Part shown: positions 1 to 10,055 of the stretch, one piece after another
Position numbering within the stretch: position 1 is the first letter of the stretch
Layout of the letters: every line of letters begins with the position of its first letter
Origin: Guadua angustifolia
Lineage: Eukaryota; Streptophyta; Magnoliopsida; Poales; Poaceae
Reading direction: 5' to 3'
Length of the DNA: 64,000 nucleotides
Assembly (NCBI GenBank): GCA_036346375.1
Contig: CM070520.1
Span: 49,309,854 to 49,373,853, forward strand
Notes under the pieces: model-generated
Seen by the model: the letters and a program-made list of their open reading frames with translations, nothing else
Told to the model about the DNA's origin: nothing
The model's database searches: none
Made by a program: the position numbers and the translations under genes

Positions 1-644
1 GATTGATAAATAATGAAACCAATGTGACATTGCTGATGCATAAAAAGTCTTATATTTACTTTCGAGTGGAGGAACCCGCAAGGCTACATATCAAATGTCA
101 AAATGCTACATATCAAATATCAAAATTATTCCCGAACTTCTAGTTAATAATAACAGATGCTTCCAGTTTTGTTAAAATAAGCTCGAGTTGCATGTAGTAA
201 CGGAAGTTGCTACAATGCAAAATTGCAAAGTCTATCACATATAACTTCTTAGAATTTACTATGCATTTTCATGTTTATACAGTCTTCAGTTTTGAGAGGC
301 GCAAGGATGATAATGGATCACCCAGTTCTTGATTATTCAGAAATATGTGTATTGGGTTTGCAAGCAAGGTTTCAAATTTCATTTTCGGACTATATCTCGG
401 AGGGTACCGAAATCCGAAATTTTGGTGAGATTTGGAAATTTTGGATGAAATCCGAACGAAATTAAAAAAGCAAAATTCAAATCTGATTTTTTTTTAACCA
501 GCAATTCCGAGATTTCAGTTGAAAGGAATTGCCGAAATCTTGGTTATTTTCTACTCCTAACTCCTTACCATGCATTAGATGTAGATGTAATTTTCCCTTT
601 TCTAGATGCATTAGATGTAATTTTCCCTTTTCTAATATTGGCAC

Positions 645-833
645 ATGTCATCAGCACGAGGAGCATCATCTGAAACCAATCTACAAAATGACAGGATTCA
701 GAAACTCGTTGATATTACAAACCTTGGTGAAAACTTTGCTCAGGGCTTCAGTCTGCTATTTCTACCTCAGCAGCCTCTACGAATGGCATATTTCCAAGTC
801 TTCGGTTTTGATAGCCTAGGCCCTGAATCATAA
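645..833 (+). other. 62-codon open frame shared by both duplicated flanks
   Basis: An ATG-started 62-codon frame is kept at full length here and at 61477-61665. The two products differ at four residues (K/R, I/M, G/R, G/D), and I noticed one silent change near the start. That pattern gives no sign of purifying selection. No domain or family is recognised. It lies on the strand opposite the NLR, about 5.8 kb downstream of it (about 1.1 kb without the copia insertion). It may simply be an open stretch in recently duplicated DNA, or a terminal exon of an unseen gene. Confidence 0.2.
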
Positions 834-966
834 ATGAATGTTAGAATTTATATGTGCAAATCAATGTATAATACAGGAGAATTAACTAGAGAATCTTCTA
901 ATGTATGGCACATTGTCCATGGGAGTTCAAACAAAACCATTCTTTATATAAGAAAGGTGCAAGATA

Positions 967-1076
967 TTTTTTTTTTGAAAATGGAAGTGTTTTTATTAAT
1001 TTCAAGAGCATTACATTGAGATAATACAATTCCTTGAAATCACTCCCGGCCTCTGCTTAACATGAAGCACACAGCC
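967..1076 (-). mobile_element. 110-bp 5'-truncated LINE 3' end
   Basis: The insert begins on the plus strand with a run of ten T, which is a poly-A tail on the minus strand. It ends with the complement of GCAGAGGCCGGGAG, a motif that also occurs near the tail of the larger LINE at 9483-9495. A 14-bp direct repeat AAAGGTGCAAGATA flanks it (953-966 and 1077-1090). The duplicated flank near 61786-61800 has the same sequence with a single repeat copy and no insert, so it is an empty site. This is a target-primed retroposition that occurred in copy A after the duplication. Confidence 0.85.
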
Positions 1077-1751
1077 AAAGGTGCAAGATAATTAAACTAC
1101 TCATCTAGCTTTGGACTGTGGTACAGTTTAGAACCTAACTTTTGGAGTTGGGCTTCAGCCCTTTCGATCGGGTTTTGTTAAATCTACTGAGAATTTGTGT
1201 CAACTACACTAAGGGCTTCTTTTCGACTAGGGGTGAAATTGATGGACCAAAATGATCCAACAGAATAGTTTAGGTACTAAAATTGCCAAAGCCCCGAGTT
1301 TAAGGACCAAAATGCTCCTATCTCTGACCAAATCAAAACTTTATTTCTTACCACCGAATCGACAAATGGTTTTGCAACATGAAAATTAGTGCCAAATCAG
1401 AAGGCATACTCTATACAAATTCATACAAGACACTAATTTGCTTGGTTGCATTGCACAGGCTCAGTTCTTTTCTCTTTTTAAATAATTTTTAAAAATACAT
1501 AATACTCCCTCCATTCCTAAATAGATGTTATTATTGGATTTTGTATAACAACTAAGGCATATGTATAAAAGACCATAATATCCTCCTTCATCTAGTAGTA
1601 TGACCTTAGAAATAGGCATGGGTATGCAAAGGAAAGAAGGTAAAAAAGTTATCTCGGAATTGTAGAATGATATGTAGAGTAGTGCTTCAATGCTTGTCCT
1701 TCCAATACAAGTTGCACAAATCATGAAGCAAACGAAAGGGTAAGTAATCAC

Positions 1752-1937
1752 TGAAAGAGTTTATGCAACGCGCAGATCCTCGTGGGATCATGTTCTGTTT
1801 ATAGACTGAATGTAGATACATGATCCGAAATACACTGCATGTTTAACAGACTATGAAGCCAACGTCACACAGGACGTGGCGCACTACTCGTGCATGCTAA
1901 ACTAATCTATCTAGCCAAGTCAACTACTTTCTTAACA
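1752..1937 (-). repeat. 3' LTR of the copia element
   Basis: 186 bp, beginning TGAAAGAG and ending CTTAACA on the plus strand. It differs from the partner LTR at two sites (near 1771 and 1877). Confidence 0.95.
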
Positions 1938-1949
1938 GTCCCCCTCAAT
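1938..1949 (-). other. Polypurine tract of the copia element
   Basis: Read on the minus strand the sequence is TTGAGGGGGAC, abutting the 3' LTR. This is the expected position and composition of the plus-strand primer for reverse transcription. Confidence 0.7.
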
Positions 1950-4900
1950 CACAACAGAGGGTACCTATGTTGAGATTGTTGCAGTTCTTGACAAACGACG
2001 CTCTTGACAACGGCTTGGTCATCATGTCAGCTACCTGGTCTTCAGACGATATAAAACGAACTTCCATGGCCTTGCGAGCAACCTGTTCACGAACAAAATG
2101 GAAGTCGACTTCGATGTGCTTCGTTCTTGCATGGAAGACTGGGTTGGTCGTCAGATAGGTAGCTCCAAGGTTGTCACACCACAACCGAGGTGGTTTAGGC
2201 ATGAACACTCCAAGTTCTTTCAGCAGTGCTTGAATCCAAATCAGCTCGGCTGTAACATTCGCGATCGCCTTATATTCGGCTTCAGTGCTGGACCTTGAGA
2301 CGGTTGCCTGTTTCCGTGAGCTCCATGACACCATATTGCTCCCCAAGAACACAACAAACCCGCTCGTTGATCGCCGATCATCCAGGCAGCCCGCCCAGTC
2401 TGCATCAGAGAACCCTGACAGCATGATTGACCTTGATCTTCTGATTGTTACACCATAGTCTACAGTCCCTTTGACAAAACGGAGGATTCTCTTCACTGCC
2501 ATCCAATGTGCATCTGTGGGACTCTGAATGAATTGACATACTCGGTTTACTGAAAAGGAGAGATCTGGCCGAGTTAGTGTTAGATATTGTAGGGCACCTA
2601 CTACACTTCTGTACTTGAACTGATCTTCTTCACCCAGCACAGTTCCCTGATTTTTAAACAGCTTGTCAGTAGCAGTCATTGGGGTCGATATTGGCTTACA
2701 TTTGTCTATTTTGGCCTTCTTCAGTAAATCAAGTGCATATCTCCTCTGTGATAGCAGAATACCTTCTTGATCCTTCTTCACCTCAATTCCCAGGAAGTAG
2801 GCAAGAGGACCTAGGTCCTTTACTGCAAAATCAACCATCAGCCTTTTGATCAGCTTATCTGCAGCTGAATCAGATGAGCTGGCAATGATTATGTCGTCCA
2901 CATAGATCAACATGTAAATGGTTGCTTCAGCTTGTCTGCACACAAGGAGTGAAGCATCTGCTACTGACGACTTGAACCCGAGTTCCTGCAACTTGCCTGT
3001 CAGTCGCGAGTGCCAGGCCCTAGGGGCTTGTTTCAACCCGTAGAGAGATTTCTTGAGCTTGCATATGTAGTTGGATGGCCTTGTCTGATCACTGTAGCCT
3101 GGAGGTTGCTTCATGTATACTTCCTCCTCAAGCACCCCATGCAGAAAGGCATTCTGGATGTCTATTTGTCTCAGGCTCCATCCTTGAGAAATTGCAAGTG
3201 ACAAAATAACCCTGATAGTGGTAGGCTTAACTACTGGGCAAAATGTGTCAAGGTAATCAACACCATACCTTTGCTTATAACCCTTTGCAACAAGTCTGGC
3301 CTTGAGCCTGTCAACCGAGCCATCAGCTTTCCTCTTTACCTTGTAAACCCATCTACTGTCAATGAGGTTGATCCCCTTCTTAGGTGGTACTAGGTCCCAC
3401 GTATCATTCCTCAAAAGGGCAGAGTATTCTTCATCCATGGCTCGCTTCCACCTTGGATCAGACATTGCGGTTTGCAAATTGCTGGGTTCTGAAACTGCTG
3501 AAGACTGAAACGCCGAATGTGCTAGCAATGCTGATGCTGTTGTCGGATTTTTGTCAGACTCTGAACAGGCAAAGCTGCGAGCATTTTGTGAGTACCTGAT
3601 GGTGCCATCTTTGAACTCCTTCGGCTGCACTATGTTATCTCGAAGCCTGGTTCTCATGGGATGTAGCGCAGCTGGTTGAGGAGTTGTTTGAGGTGGTGAA
3701 GGTGCTACAGGCTGTAGAACTTCTTCTTCACTGCCTGAGCCGGAGGCAACTGGCGTCTCTGAATTATGCACTGCAGGAGTCAAGCTACTACCAGAGGAAT
3801 CAGAGTTAGCATTAGAAGTAAGCTGTTCATTACCTATGATAGCATTGTTCAATGCTGGTTCATTCTGCACATTAGGAGCTGATGTTTCTGTTGAGGTGAT
3901 GAGAGAGGCTTCAGTGTAGATGTTTCTCACCAGCATGGGCAGAATGGTGGGATGGTGTGAATCTTTAGGATCTTGGGTTTTCTTGTGATGTTCCTCAGCG
4001 AAGGGAAAAACTGTTTCGTCAAAGACTACATCTCTAGATATATAGATCCTTCCTGAGGTACGGTCAAAACACTTATAGCCTTTATGGGAAGGGCTGTAAC
4101 CAAGGAAGACACAACGCTTTGTTCTAAAGCTGAGTTTCTTCTCATTATATGGCCTTAAGTTCGGCCAACAGGCACACCCGAAGACACGAAGCCTTGTGTA
4201 GTCAGGTTTTGTGCCAAACAGCTTGTAAAGAGGTGTGTCATGACCTATGGTGCGACTGGGCATTCTGTTGATCAAGTAGCTAGCAGTGTTGAATGCCTCA
4301 TCCCAAAAACGGAGTGGCATATGCGCTTGTGCAAGGAGTGCAAGACCTGTTTCCACAATGTGTCGGTGTTTTCTCTCAGCCACACCGTTCTGCTGGTGAG
4401 TGTGAGGGCAAGAGATACGGTGGTCAATACCAGAAGCCTGAAAATAGCGATGTAGGCGTTGGTATTCGCCTCCCCAGTCAGACTGAACCATCTTGAGCCT
4501 TTTATTCAGCATTTGTTCAGCATGTTTTTGGAACTGAAGGAAAATGGGTTCAACATCAGATTTATTTTTCAGGAAATAGATCCACACATATCTGCTGAAG
4601 TCATCAACAAAGGAGATATAATATTTAGAATTGTTTACTGAAGGAATGGCAGGACCCCATACATCAGTGTGCACAAGCTCAAGAGGTGCAGTGGAAACAT
4701 GTGAAGAGGAGCTAAACGGTAACTGATGTGATTTCCCTAGTTGACATGCATTACAAATCAAGGAAGGAGAAATCTCAGTGTTGATAGCTATGTTATTGTC
4801 CTGCAAGATTCTAAGAGTGACTGGAGATGATGGATGCCCAAGCCTTTGATGCCATTGCTCAGAGGAGACTCTAGTCGTCAGAAGTGCTTGGCTCTTATTT

Positions 4901-5147
4901 GGCAGGGTGTAGAGCCCATTCTCACATCTGCCTTTGAGAAGAAGACGCCTGGTGGCTCGATCCTTAACAAAGAAGGAATTGGGATGAAACTCAACAAAAG
5001 CATCCTTATCAGTAGCTAACTTCTTAACAGAGATTAGGTGTTTGTTTATTTTAGGCGCATACAGAATGTGATTTAGGTGCAGAGGTCTGAAAGAACCAGC
5101 AATTGAAGAATGACCAACATAGGAAATTGACAGACCTGCTCCATTAG
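1945..5147 (-). pseudogene. Copia pol: integrase, reverse transcriptase, RNase H
   Basis: The frame is open from about 5147 to the stop at 1945. It covers the end of the protease region, a GAG-pre-integrase segment (WHQRLGHPS at about 4825-4855), integrase, RT and RNase H. Numbering from residue 1 at 4806, the integrase shows Asp48, Asp110 and Glu144, the RT active-site motif YVDD is at 635-638, and the RNase H motif DADWAG starts at 801. The C-terminal ADMMTKPL motif is typical of copia. I see no internal stop, so all catalytic motifs are present. The only lesion I find is the frame change upstream that disconnects it from gag. Without translation from gag it is probably not expressed, although a recent sequencing or assembly indel would look the same. 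Confidence 0.9.
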
Positions 5148-6224
5148 AACCTGGACTTGATCTCCTCCATTGTAATGTTCCTTGGTGGTGAGGCGCTCCA
5201 GATCATTAGTTATGTGATCTGTCGCTCCGGTATCGACGTACCAGTTCGGATCGACGGTGTAGCCGTGGCTTGCCAGCGCTGCCTGCTTGATGGTGTCCTC
5301 GGCCTGATAGGCTTGATCGAATCGATGCCAACACTGCAGGGCATTGTGATTGCTCTTGCCACAGATCTGGCAGGCCAGCTCGATGCCACCATTGTTCTTG
5401 AGGGCTGGTCGACCAGATCGCCCTCCTGGTCTGCCACGATTGCCTCCGCCATGGCCGCGCCCACGGTTGTTCCGTCCTGGGTTGCCGGCACCACGCCCAG
5501 TGAACCTGCTGACATTGTTAACAGAGGATACCTGGCCGCGGGTGGTGTTGTAGTATTCCTGTCTCATCTCGAAGTCGAGCATGTGCGCGTATACATCACT
5601 AACAGTACACGCGTCCATGCGCGTCGTAAGACTGGTGATGAGCGGATCGTAGTCGGAGCCGAGGCCACGCAGAAGGTACGCGATGAGTTCTTCATCTTCG
5701 AGACGCTTGCCGATGGCCGCCAGAGTGTCGGCGAGGCGCTGGACCTTCCTGAAATAGTCCGCGACGCTGAGATCATTCTTCTGTATGGTGGCGAGCTGCA
5801 TGCGTATTTGCATGACTCTCGCCTTGGAGCTTGATGCGAACATCTTTTCCAGGGTCCTCCAGGCGTCGCGTGCGGAGGTAGCGCTGACGACAGTGGCAAG
5901 GACGTCCTCGGTGAGAGAGGAGTTGATAACGCTGAGGACGAGCTGGTCCTGGTGGTACCAGCTGGTGAAGTCGGGGTTGACGACGATAGTGCGGCCGTTG
6001 GTGTCTTCAGTTCCTTCTTCAACGGCGATGGTCTGTCGCGGAGCCGGAGAAGACCCGTCGATATGGCCGATGAGACCCTGGCTTCTGAAGTATGGAAGGA
6101 CTTGCGCCGCCCATAGGACGTAGTTTTCATGGTTGAGTTTGACACTCACCATGTGGCTGAACGCCGGAGTGGGCATGGAGCCGAGGCCAACGCTGGTGTG
6201 GCTGGCGGAGCTAATGGAAGACAT
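5073..6224 (-). CDS. Copia gag and protease start
   Basis: 383 codons starting at ATG 6224, 27 bases inside the primer site. Residues about 20-240 form the retrotransposon gag (UBN2-type) region. Residues 241-275 are Gly/Arg-rich, as in nucleic-acid-binding gag tails. A CX2CX4HX4C zinc knuckle uses C285, C288, H293 and C298. The aspartic protease motif DTGATDH is at 331-337. After about residue 358 the frame leaves the conserved protease sequence, which continues in another frame. The last 24 residues are therefore out-of-frame translation. The break near position 5148 is consistent with loss of one base. Confidence 0.9.
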   Translation of the reverse strand: MSSISSASHTSVGLGSMPTPAFSHMVSVKLNHENYVLWAAQVLPYFRSQGLIGHIDGSSPAPRQTIAVEEGTEDTNGRTIVVNPDFTSWYHQDQLVLSVINSSLTEDVLATVVSATSARDAWRTLEKMFASSSKARVMQIRMQLATIQKNDLSVADYFRKVQRLADTLAAIGKRLEDEELIAYLLRGLGSDYDPLITSLTTRMDACTVSDVYAHMLDFEMRQEYYNTTRGQVSSVNNVSRFTGRGAGNPGRNNRGRGHGGGNRGRPGGRSGRPALKNNGGIELACQICGKSNHNALQCWHRFDQAYQAEDTIKQAALASHGYTVDPNWYVDTGATDHITNDLERLTTKEHYNGGDQVQVLMEQVCQFPMLVILQLLVLSDLCT

Positions 6225-6250
6225 GGCGAAATCTCAGAGTGATGGATCGT

Positions 6251-6263
6251 GGCTCTGATACCA
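6251..6263 (-). other. Primer-binding site of the copia element
   Basis: On the minus strand the sequence TGGTATCAGAGCC directly follows the 5' LTR. It is complementary to the 3' end of plant initiator tRNA-Met, the usual copia primer. Confidence 0.9.
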
Positions 6264-6449
6264 TGAAAGAGTTTATGCAACACGCAGATCCTCGTGGGAT
6301 CATGTTCTGTTTATAGACTGAATGTAGATACATGATCCGAAATACACTGCATGTTTAACAGACTATGAAGCCAACGTCACACAGGACGTGCCGCACTACT
6401 CGTGCATGCTAAACTAATCTATCTAGCCAAGTCAACTACTTTCTTAACA
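6264..6449 (-). repeat. 5' LTR of the copia element
   Basis: 186 bp with TG...CA ends. On the minus strand it carries CTATAAAC at about 6310-6317, a plausible TATA box for element transcription. It is 184/186 identical to the 3' LTR. Confidence 0.95.
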
Positions 6450-6596
6450 ATCACCATCAACCCTTCATTTATGCTTTAATATTTGTGCAACTGTCAAAAA
6501 GAAAAGCATGGAAGCATCTCTCTGATATGTATTTAAAAACAAAAATTTTAGAAGTTAAAATGATATATATTTAGGAACCGAAGGAGCAAAAGCAAA

Positions 6597-8561
6597 TGGA
6601 TGAATGAGTTTGTTGGAAGGTACCTTCAATACGAGCGTCTATATCTTTCTCCTCAAGGTCATTGAGTCATTGTTGCAGGTATGTAGGGAGCGACTTTATA
6701 CGAGGACAGTTATAAATGGTAAGGAATTGAAGGGATGTGTATGATTCAGGCCCATTTGGTATGGCTGCCAGGCAATAGCAATGGTAAAGTTTCAGGGATT
6801 TCAATGATGGAAGCTCCCCCGAGCAAGATTCCAGTGATCTCAACTTCTCACAGCCAACAATTGTTAGGGAAGATTAAGAAGCTCTGAAATGCTATCACAC
6901 ATATGTAGTGATAGAGATTCCAGGCATGGAAGGAAAAAAAAGGCATGGAAGGAAAAGCTCTGCGGCTGATGGCGACAGCCTTTGTACAGCCTGCTGTTCA
7001 ACCTGATCTGTCCTCTCCAAACTCGCAACTGGATTCCGAAATTTCAACTCAAGCTTAGGGCAATCAATAATTTCCATTCTTTTGAGAGATGCAGCCACGT
7101 TGAAGATCTCCACCAAACTTTCACAATTAATTATTTGTAGAGACACGAGACATGGCAGGAGTTGACTCCTTTCTGATGTTGATTGGTCAGGAGGTTGCGC
7201 GTATCCAGTCAGTTTGTTGCACTTACGAATATCTAATGTCCTCAAGGATACAAAGCTTTGGAACTCTTTCTCTGGCCAGTGGACGAGCCCATCACAGTGA
7301 TAAATGTTCAAATCTTGAAGCTGTACAAAACATCGCAGTGACCAATGTGCACTTAAGCGAAAGAAGTTGCAGCCATATAAACTCATAATCGACTGAGGGG
7401 ATTTATGTTTCTGTTTCTCCTTGCCATCCACCAGGTCAGCCGGCAGTTCTATTTCCCCACGATAGTATACCAGGTTGCCACATCTATCTATGGATAATTT
7501 AGTGAGCTTCGGTGCTTGAGGAAAACTTGTTAGCTCTGGGCATCCCCAAATCCTAGCATTCTCAAGGTTAGGAAAGGTGGAATGTTCACCATCTATTCCT
7601 TCCGTCATCCCCCAGCTCTTTAAACTATCTAAATCATTTAGCTAGATTTCCATTAATTCTGGAAATGCCGAATTGGAACTTGTATGGTCTCCAAGCAGCA
7701 GTGGTGTTTCCAGTAATGCCGTTAGCCTTTTGCATATATAGATTGACAGCTTCTCAAGTCGAGGAAACATTTTCTGTCCTCCTTGCCGCCCATCTATTTC
7801 CAACCATCTCTCGAAATCCGGCAGATATTCTAGCTGAAGCTCCTTCAGTTTTGGCAATGTAAAGTATGTATTACCGCTGAACAAGAATTTCAATTTTTTT
7901 CAACGCATCCAAAAGAAGACGTTGTAGTTCATGCAGCTGGCATAGTGGAGGTAGCTTCTGGAGATTCTTGCAACCAAACAAACGGAGCTTAACCACTTTT
8001 CGCAACTTACCCATCCACTCCGTTATCTTTGCTTCTTGATCTTTCAGCAATATTCATAGGGTCTTGGATGTTATGATCCTTCTGCCTCCATTCCTGGGAC
8101 ATCTGCCGTGGTTGACGGTGGTATCTGAACCCAAAAGCATTCATATCTGCGACAAGGACCTCAATACTCTGCACAATCTCGCGAAGCTTGTTGCCCATCC
8201 TGTTACGGAATGTAATGCGGTTGTGAGAAGGAAAGAGTTTTACTGAATCCACGGCGCCGAGCTTGCCGTAGTGCCCATCCTTCCTGGCTTTGCGGCGGAG
8301 CGCCTCGTAGTTGAACTCGTCGAAGGCGTCATTCGCCTCGTATGCCACCTTCTTGAGCGCCTGAAGCCAGGCTCTGGCCCCTTCTCTGTGGGCCGCCTGC
8401 TCCTCGGCGTCAGTGATGACGTCCAGGATGGCCGGCAGCTTGCGCTTGAGGATCTCATGCTGCTTCTCCATGCCCTCCATCACCTTGTACTGCTCCAGGA
8501 GGTAGCTGGACGCCTTCTCCTTGACGATGGAGACAAGCGGCCCCATGATCAGCTCAGCCAT
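6597..8561 (-). pseudogene. CC-NBS-LRR (NLR) copy A, NB-ARC deleted
   Basis: The N-terminus starts at ATG 8561 (MAELIMGP), although the frame is open back to 8612. About 185 residues of Rx-type coiled coil follow, including an EDVID-like segment ([10 protein letters not shown] at about 8313-8342). At about 8010 the sequence passes directly into LRR coding sequence in a different frame, so the whole NB-ARC ATPase domain is missing. The LRR region (about 8000-6597) aligns with copy B at 62484-64000. It has a frame break around 7640-7900, a 15-bp tandem duplication at 6923-6952 that shifts frame, and a deletion of about 80 bp near 6865. NLRs are intracellular immune receptors whose NB-ARC acts as the switch. 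This copy cannot make one, but a truncated coiled-coil protein (8007-8561) is conceivable. Confidence 0.9.
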
Positions 8562-8843
8562 TGCAGCACTCAGAGCTCTCAAGAACGCACGCGCAGTGAC
8601 ACAGGGGAACACAAGTGCAGTGGAGAGGAGAGTGGCCGTCTGAGCAAGTGCCTTGGAGGAAAATTGGAAACGGATGCCGAGTAATAGCTTTCAGGGAGCC
8701 AAGTGGATGCGTCCTATTGGTTGCATCGACTGCTACAATATACAGTGGCGTTTGTACAAATGGTTGATCACCGTAAACAACACTCTTTTGTACAGCTTGA
8801 TCAGGATTTTAAACAATTGAGAACTCAACTCGCCATCCTTGCA
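8562..8843. other. Upstream region of NLR copy A
   Basis: Short 5' region of the minus-strand NLR, ending at the LINE insertion. No clear TATA box was identified. If copy A is still transcribed its promoter lies here or beyond the LINE. Confidence 0.4.
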
Positions 8844-9400
8844 TGAATAAGAATAGCCCTTTCACTTGTAAATATATTTGGAAGTTGAAAATCCTTTTGA
8901 AAATTAAAATTTTTCTTTGGTATTTACAACGCGGTGTGATTTTAACAAAAGATAATCTAGCTAAAAGAAATTGGTTTGGGAATCAGAAATGTTGTTTCTG
9001 CAATTGTAATGAAACAATAAGACATTTATTTTTCGATTGCCCTCACTCAAAAGCTATTTGACGAGTTGTGCATATAGCTACTGGCTTATATCCCCCCAAG
9101 TCTATTTCCAATATGCTTGGTAATTGGTTAACAGGCATTACGAAGGATGATCAAAAATTGATTCTAGTTGGGGGTGTGGCCATCTTATGGGCTATTTGGT
9201 GTACACGCAATGATATCATATTTGAGAAAAAACATTATCCTACCTTTATGCAGGTTATCTTGAGAGAAACATATTGGATGCGGTTTTGGGCGCTATTACG
9301 ACATGAAAACAACAGAGAGAAGATCATCGAAAGCGAGGGCTTTGGAGATGGTTTCATTGCAAGTCTTCGCCAAACGAATGGAGATGCAATTATAGACTAA
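8844..9400 (+). pseudogene. LINE ORF2 C-terminus with zf-RVT domain
   Basis: Two open segments (to 9061 and from 9068) lie in one frame, separated by a TGA at 9059-9061 where the family has Trp (context AI*RVVH). The first carries the zf-RVT zinc-binding motif of plant LINE reverse transcriptases (KCCFCNCNETIRHLFFDC). The second has the conserved downstream segment GVAILWAIWCTRNDIIF. Endonuclease and RT domains are absent through 5' truncation. It is non-functional. Confidence 0.85.
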
Positions 9401-9517
9401 GCTTTTAAATTTTGGATCCTTTTCCCTTGTTGCATTCTAGTTAATTGGACTTGATAATTGTACGAACTTGGTCGTATGCTTCGGCAGAGGCCGGATTTTA
9501 ATCCTTTATCTAAAAAA
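8844..9517 (+). mobile_element. 5'-truncated LINE (L1-type)
   Basis: The insertion is flanked by a 9-bp direct repeat ATCCTTGCA (8835-8843 and 9518-9526). It holds the C-terminal end of a LINE ORF2, then a 3' UTR with GGCAGAGGCCGG and a short A-rich tail (TCTAAAAAAA). Truncation at the 5' end with a target duplication is the signature of target-primed reverse transcription. It lies just upstream of NLR copy A in the opposite orientation. Confidence 0.85.
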
Positions 9518-9803
9518 ATCCTTGCAACAGCTCAGAACAGGGCATTCTTTGTTGGGCTGAAGGACTAATTATTTAGCACATAATGGAGACAGTTAGTTGA
9601 GCCCTCTAACATATCACGTTAAGATATTGATATCTGATTTCTCCGTATTACAAATGTAAAGCTGAATGAACTGATCAAACTCTATTATGGGCTTACGTCA
9701 GTACGTGCGTGAAGTGTTTCAGAGCATTCTGTTTATTTGGATTTGAATTTATCAAATGCCTTTTGTTAAAAATAAAATAAAACCAAATCGTAGGATGCTG
9801 CTA

Positions 9804-10055
9804 CCTCTGGTCCAAAATAGATAGTCCTAGAGTACATTCAATCTACTCTTTAAAGCTTTGACCAATAATACATATGCAAATATTTAGATTTGTCGCATGA
9901 AAATGGTATCGGTAGATTTACTGCCAAAATTATTTCTATATTACTATATTTTTAATCGTTTACTAATTATATGTATAATTGAAAAAGGTAATAGCCAAAT
10001 GTGTATGAGACTGTGTTGATGCCCTAAATGAGAAGTAATTAAATCTGACCAGAGG
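9804..10055. mobile_element. Stowaway-type MITE
   Basis: 252 bp with termini CCTCTGGTCCAAAATA and, on the complement, CCTCTGGTCAGATTTA. It is flanked by TA on both sides (9802-9803 and 10056-10057), as expected for Tc1/mariner-derived Stowaway elements. The interior is AT-rich and non-coding. A left-truncated copy lies at 30325-30530 inside the larger duplicated segment. Confidence 0.7.

Larger units (their letters stand above)
1..1504. repeat. 3' flank of NLR copy A, left arm of the segmental duplication
   Basis: This stretch lies downstream of the minus-strand NLR copy A. Positions about 120-360 align with 58170-58560. Positions about 640-1504 align with 61470-62216 at high identity, apart from a 110-bp LINE insertion at 967-1076. 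Between them, 370-540 carries AAATTTTGG/GAGATTT-rich sequence of the family also seen at 59431-59890. I see no host gene here beyond one small shared open frame. Pairing with the right end of the window shows that the NLR and its flank were duplicated together. Confidence 0.75.
1752..6449 (-). mobile_element. Ty1-copia retrotransposon, near-intact, minus strand
   Basis: A complete 4698-bp element with 186-bp LTRs, TG...CA ends and the 5-bp target duplication ATCAC (1747-1751 and 6450-6454). On the minus strand it reads LTR, tRNA-iMet primer site, gag, protease, integrase, reverse transcriptase, RNase H, polypurine tract, LTR. This gene order (integrase before RT) defines the copia superfamily. 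Small LTRs and one long gag-pol frame resemble the Ale/Retrofit lineage, which I infer rather than prove. The LTRs differ at only two positions, so insertion is recent. One frameshift near 5148 separates gag-protease from the rest. Confidence 0.95.
1505..6586. mobile_element. Stowaway-like MITE, split by the copia insertion
   Basis: The left terminus CTCCCTCCATTCCTAAATA (1505-1523, preceded by TA) pairs imperfectly with the complement of 6568-6586. Together the MITE halves (1505-1751 and 6455-6586) make about 379 bp. The copia element at 1752-6449 sits inside it, with target duplication ATCAC. The orthologous MITE in copy B (62249-62475) has the same ends but lacks about 150 bp of interior. 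Stowaway termini and a TA target are family knowledge. The right-hand TA is not preserved, so the exact boundary there is approximate. Confidence 0.7.

Noticed and set aside
5157..5834. 225-codon plus-strand open frame
   Set aside because: It is the antisense shadow of copia gag. The minus-strand frame has the zinc knuckle, the protease motif and correct element context.
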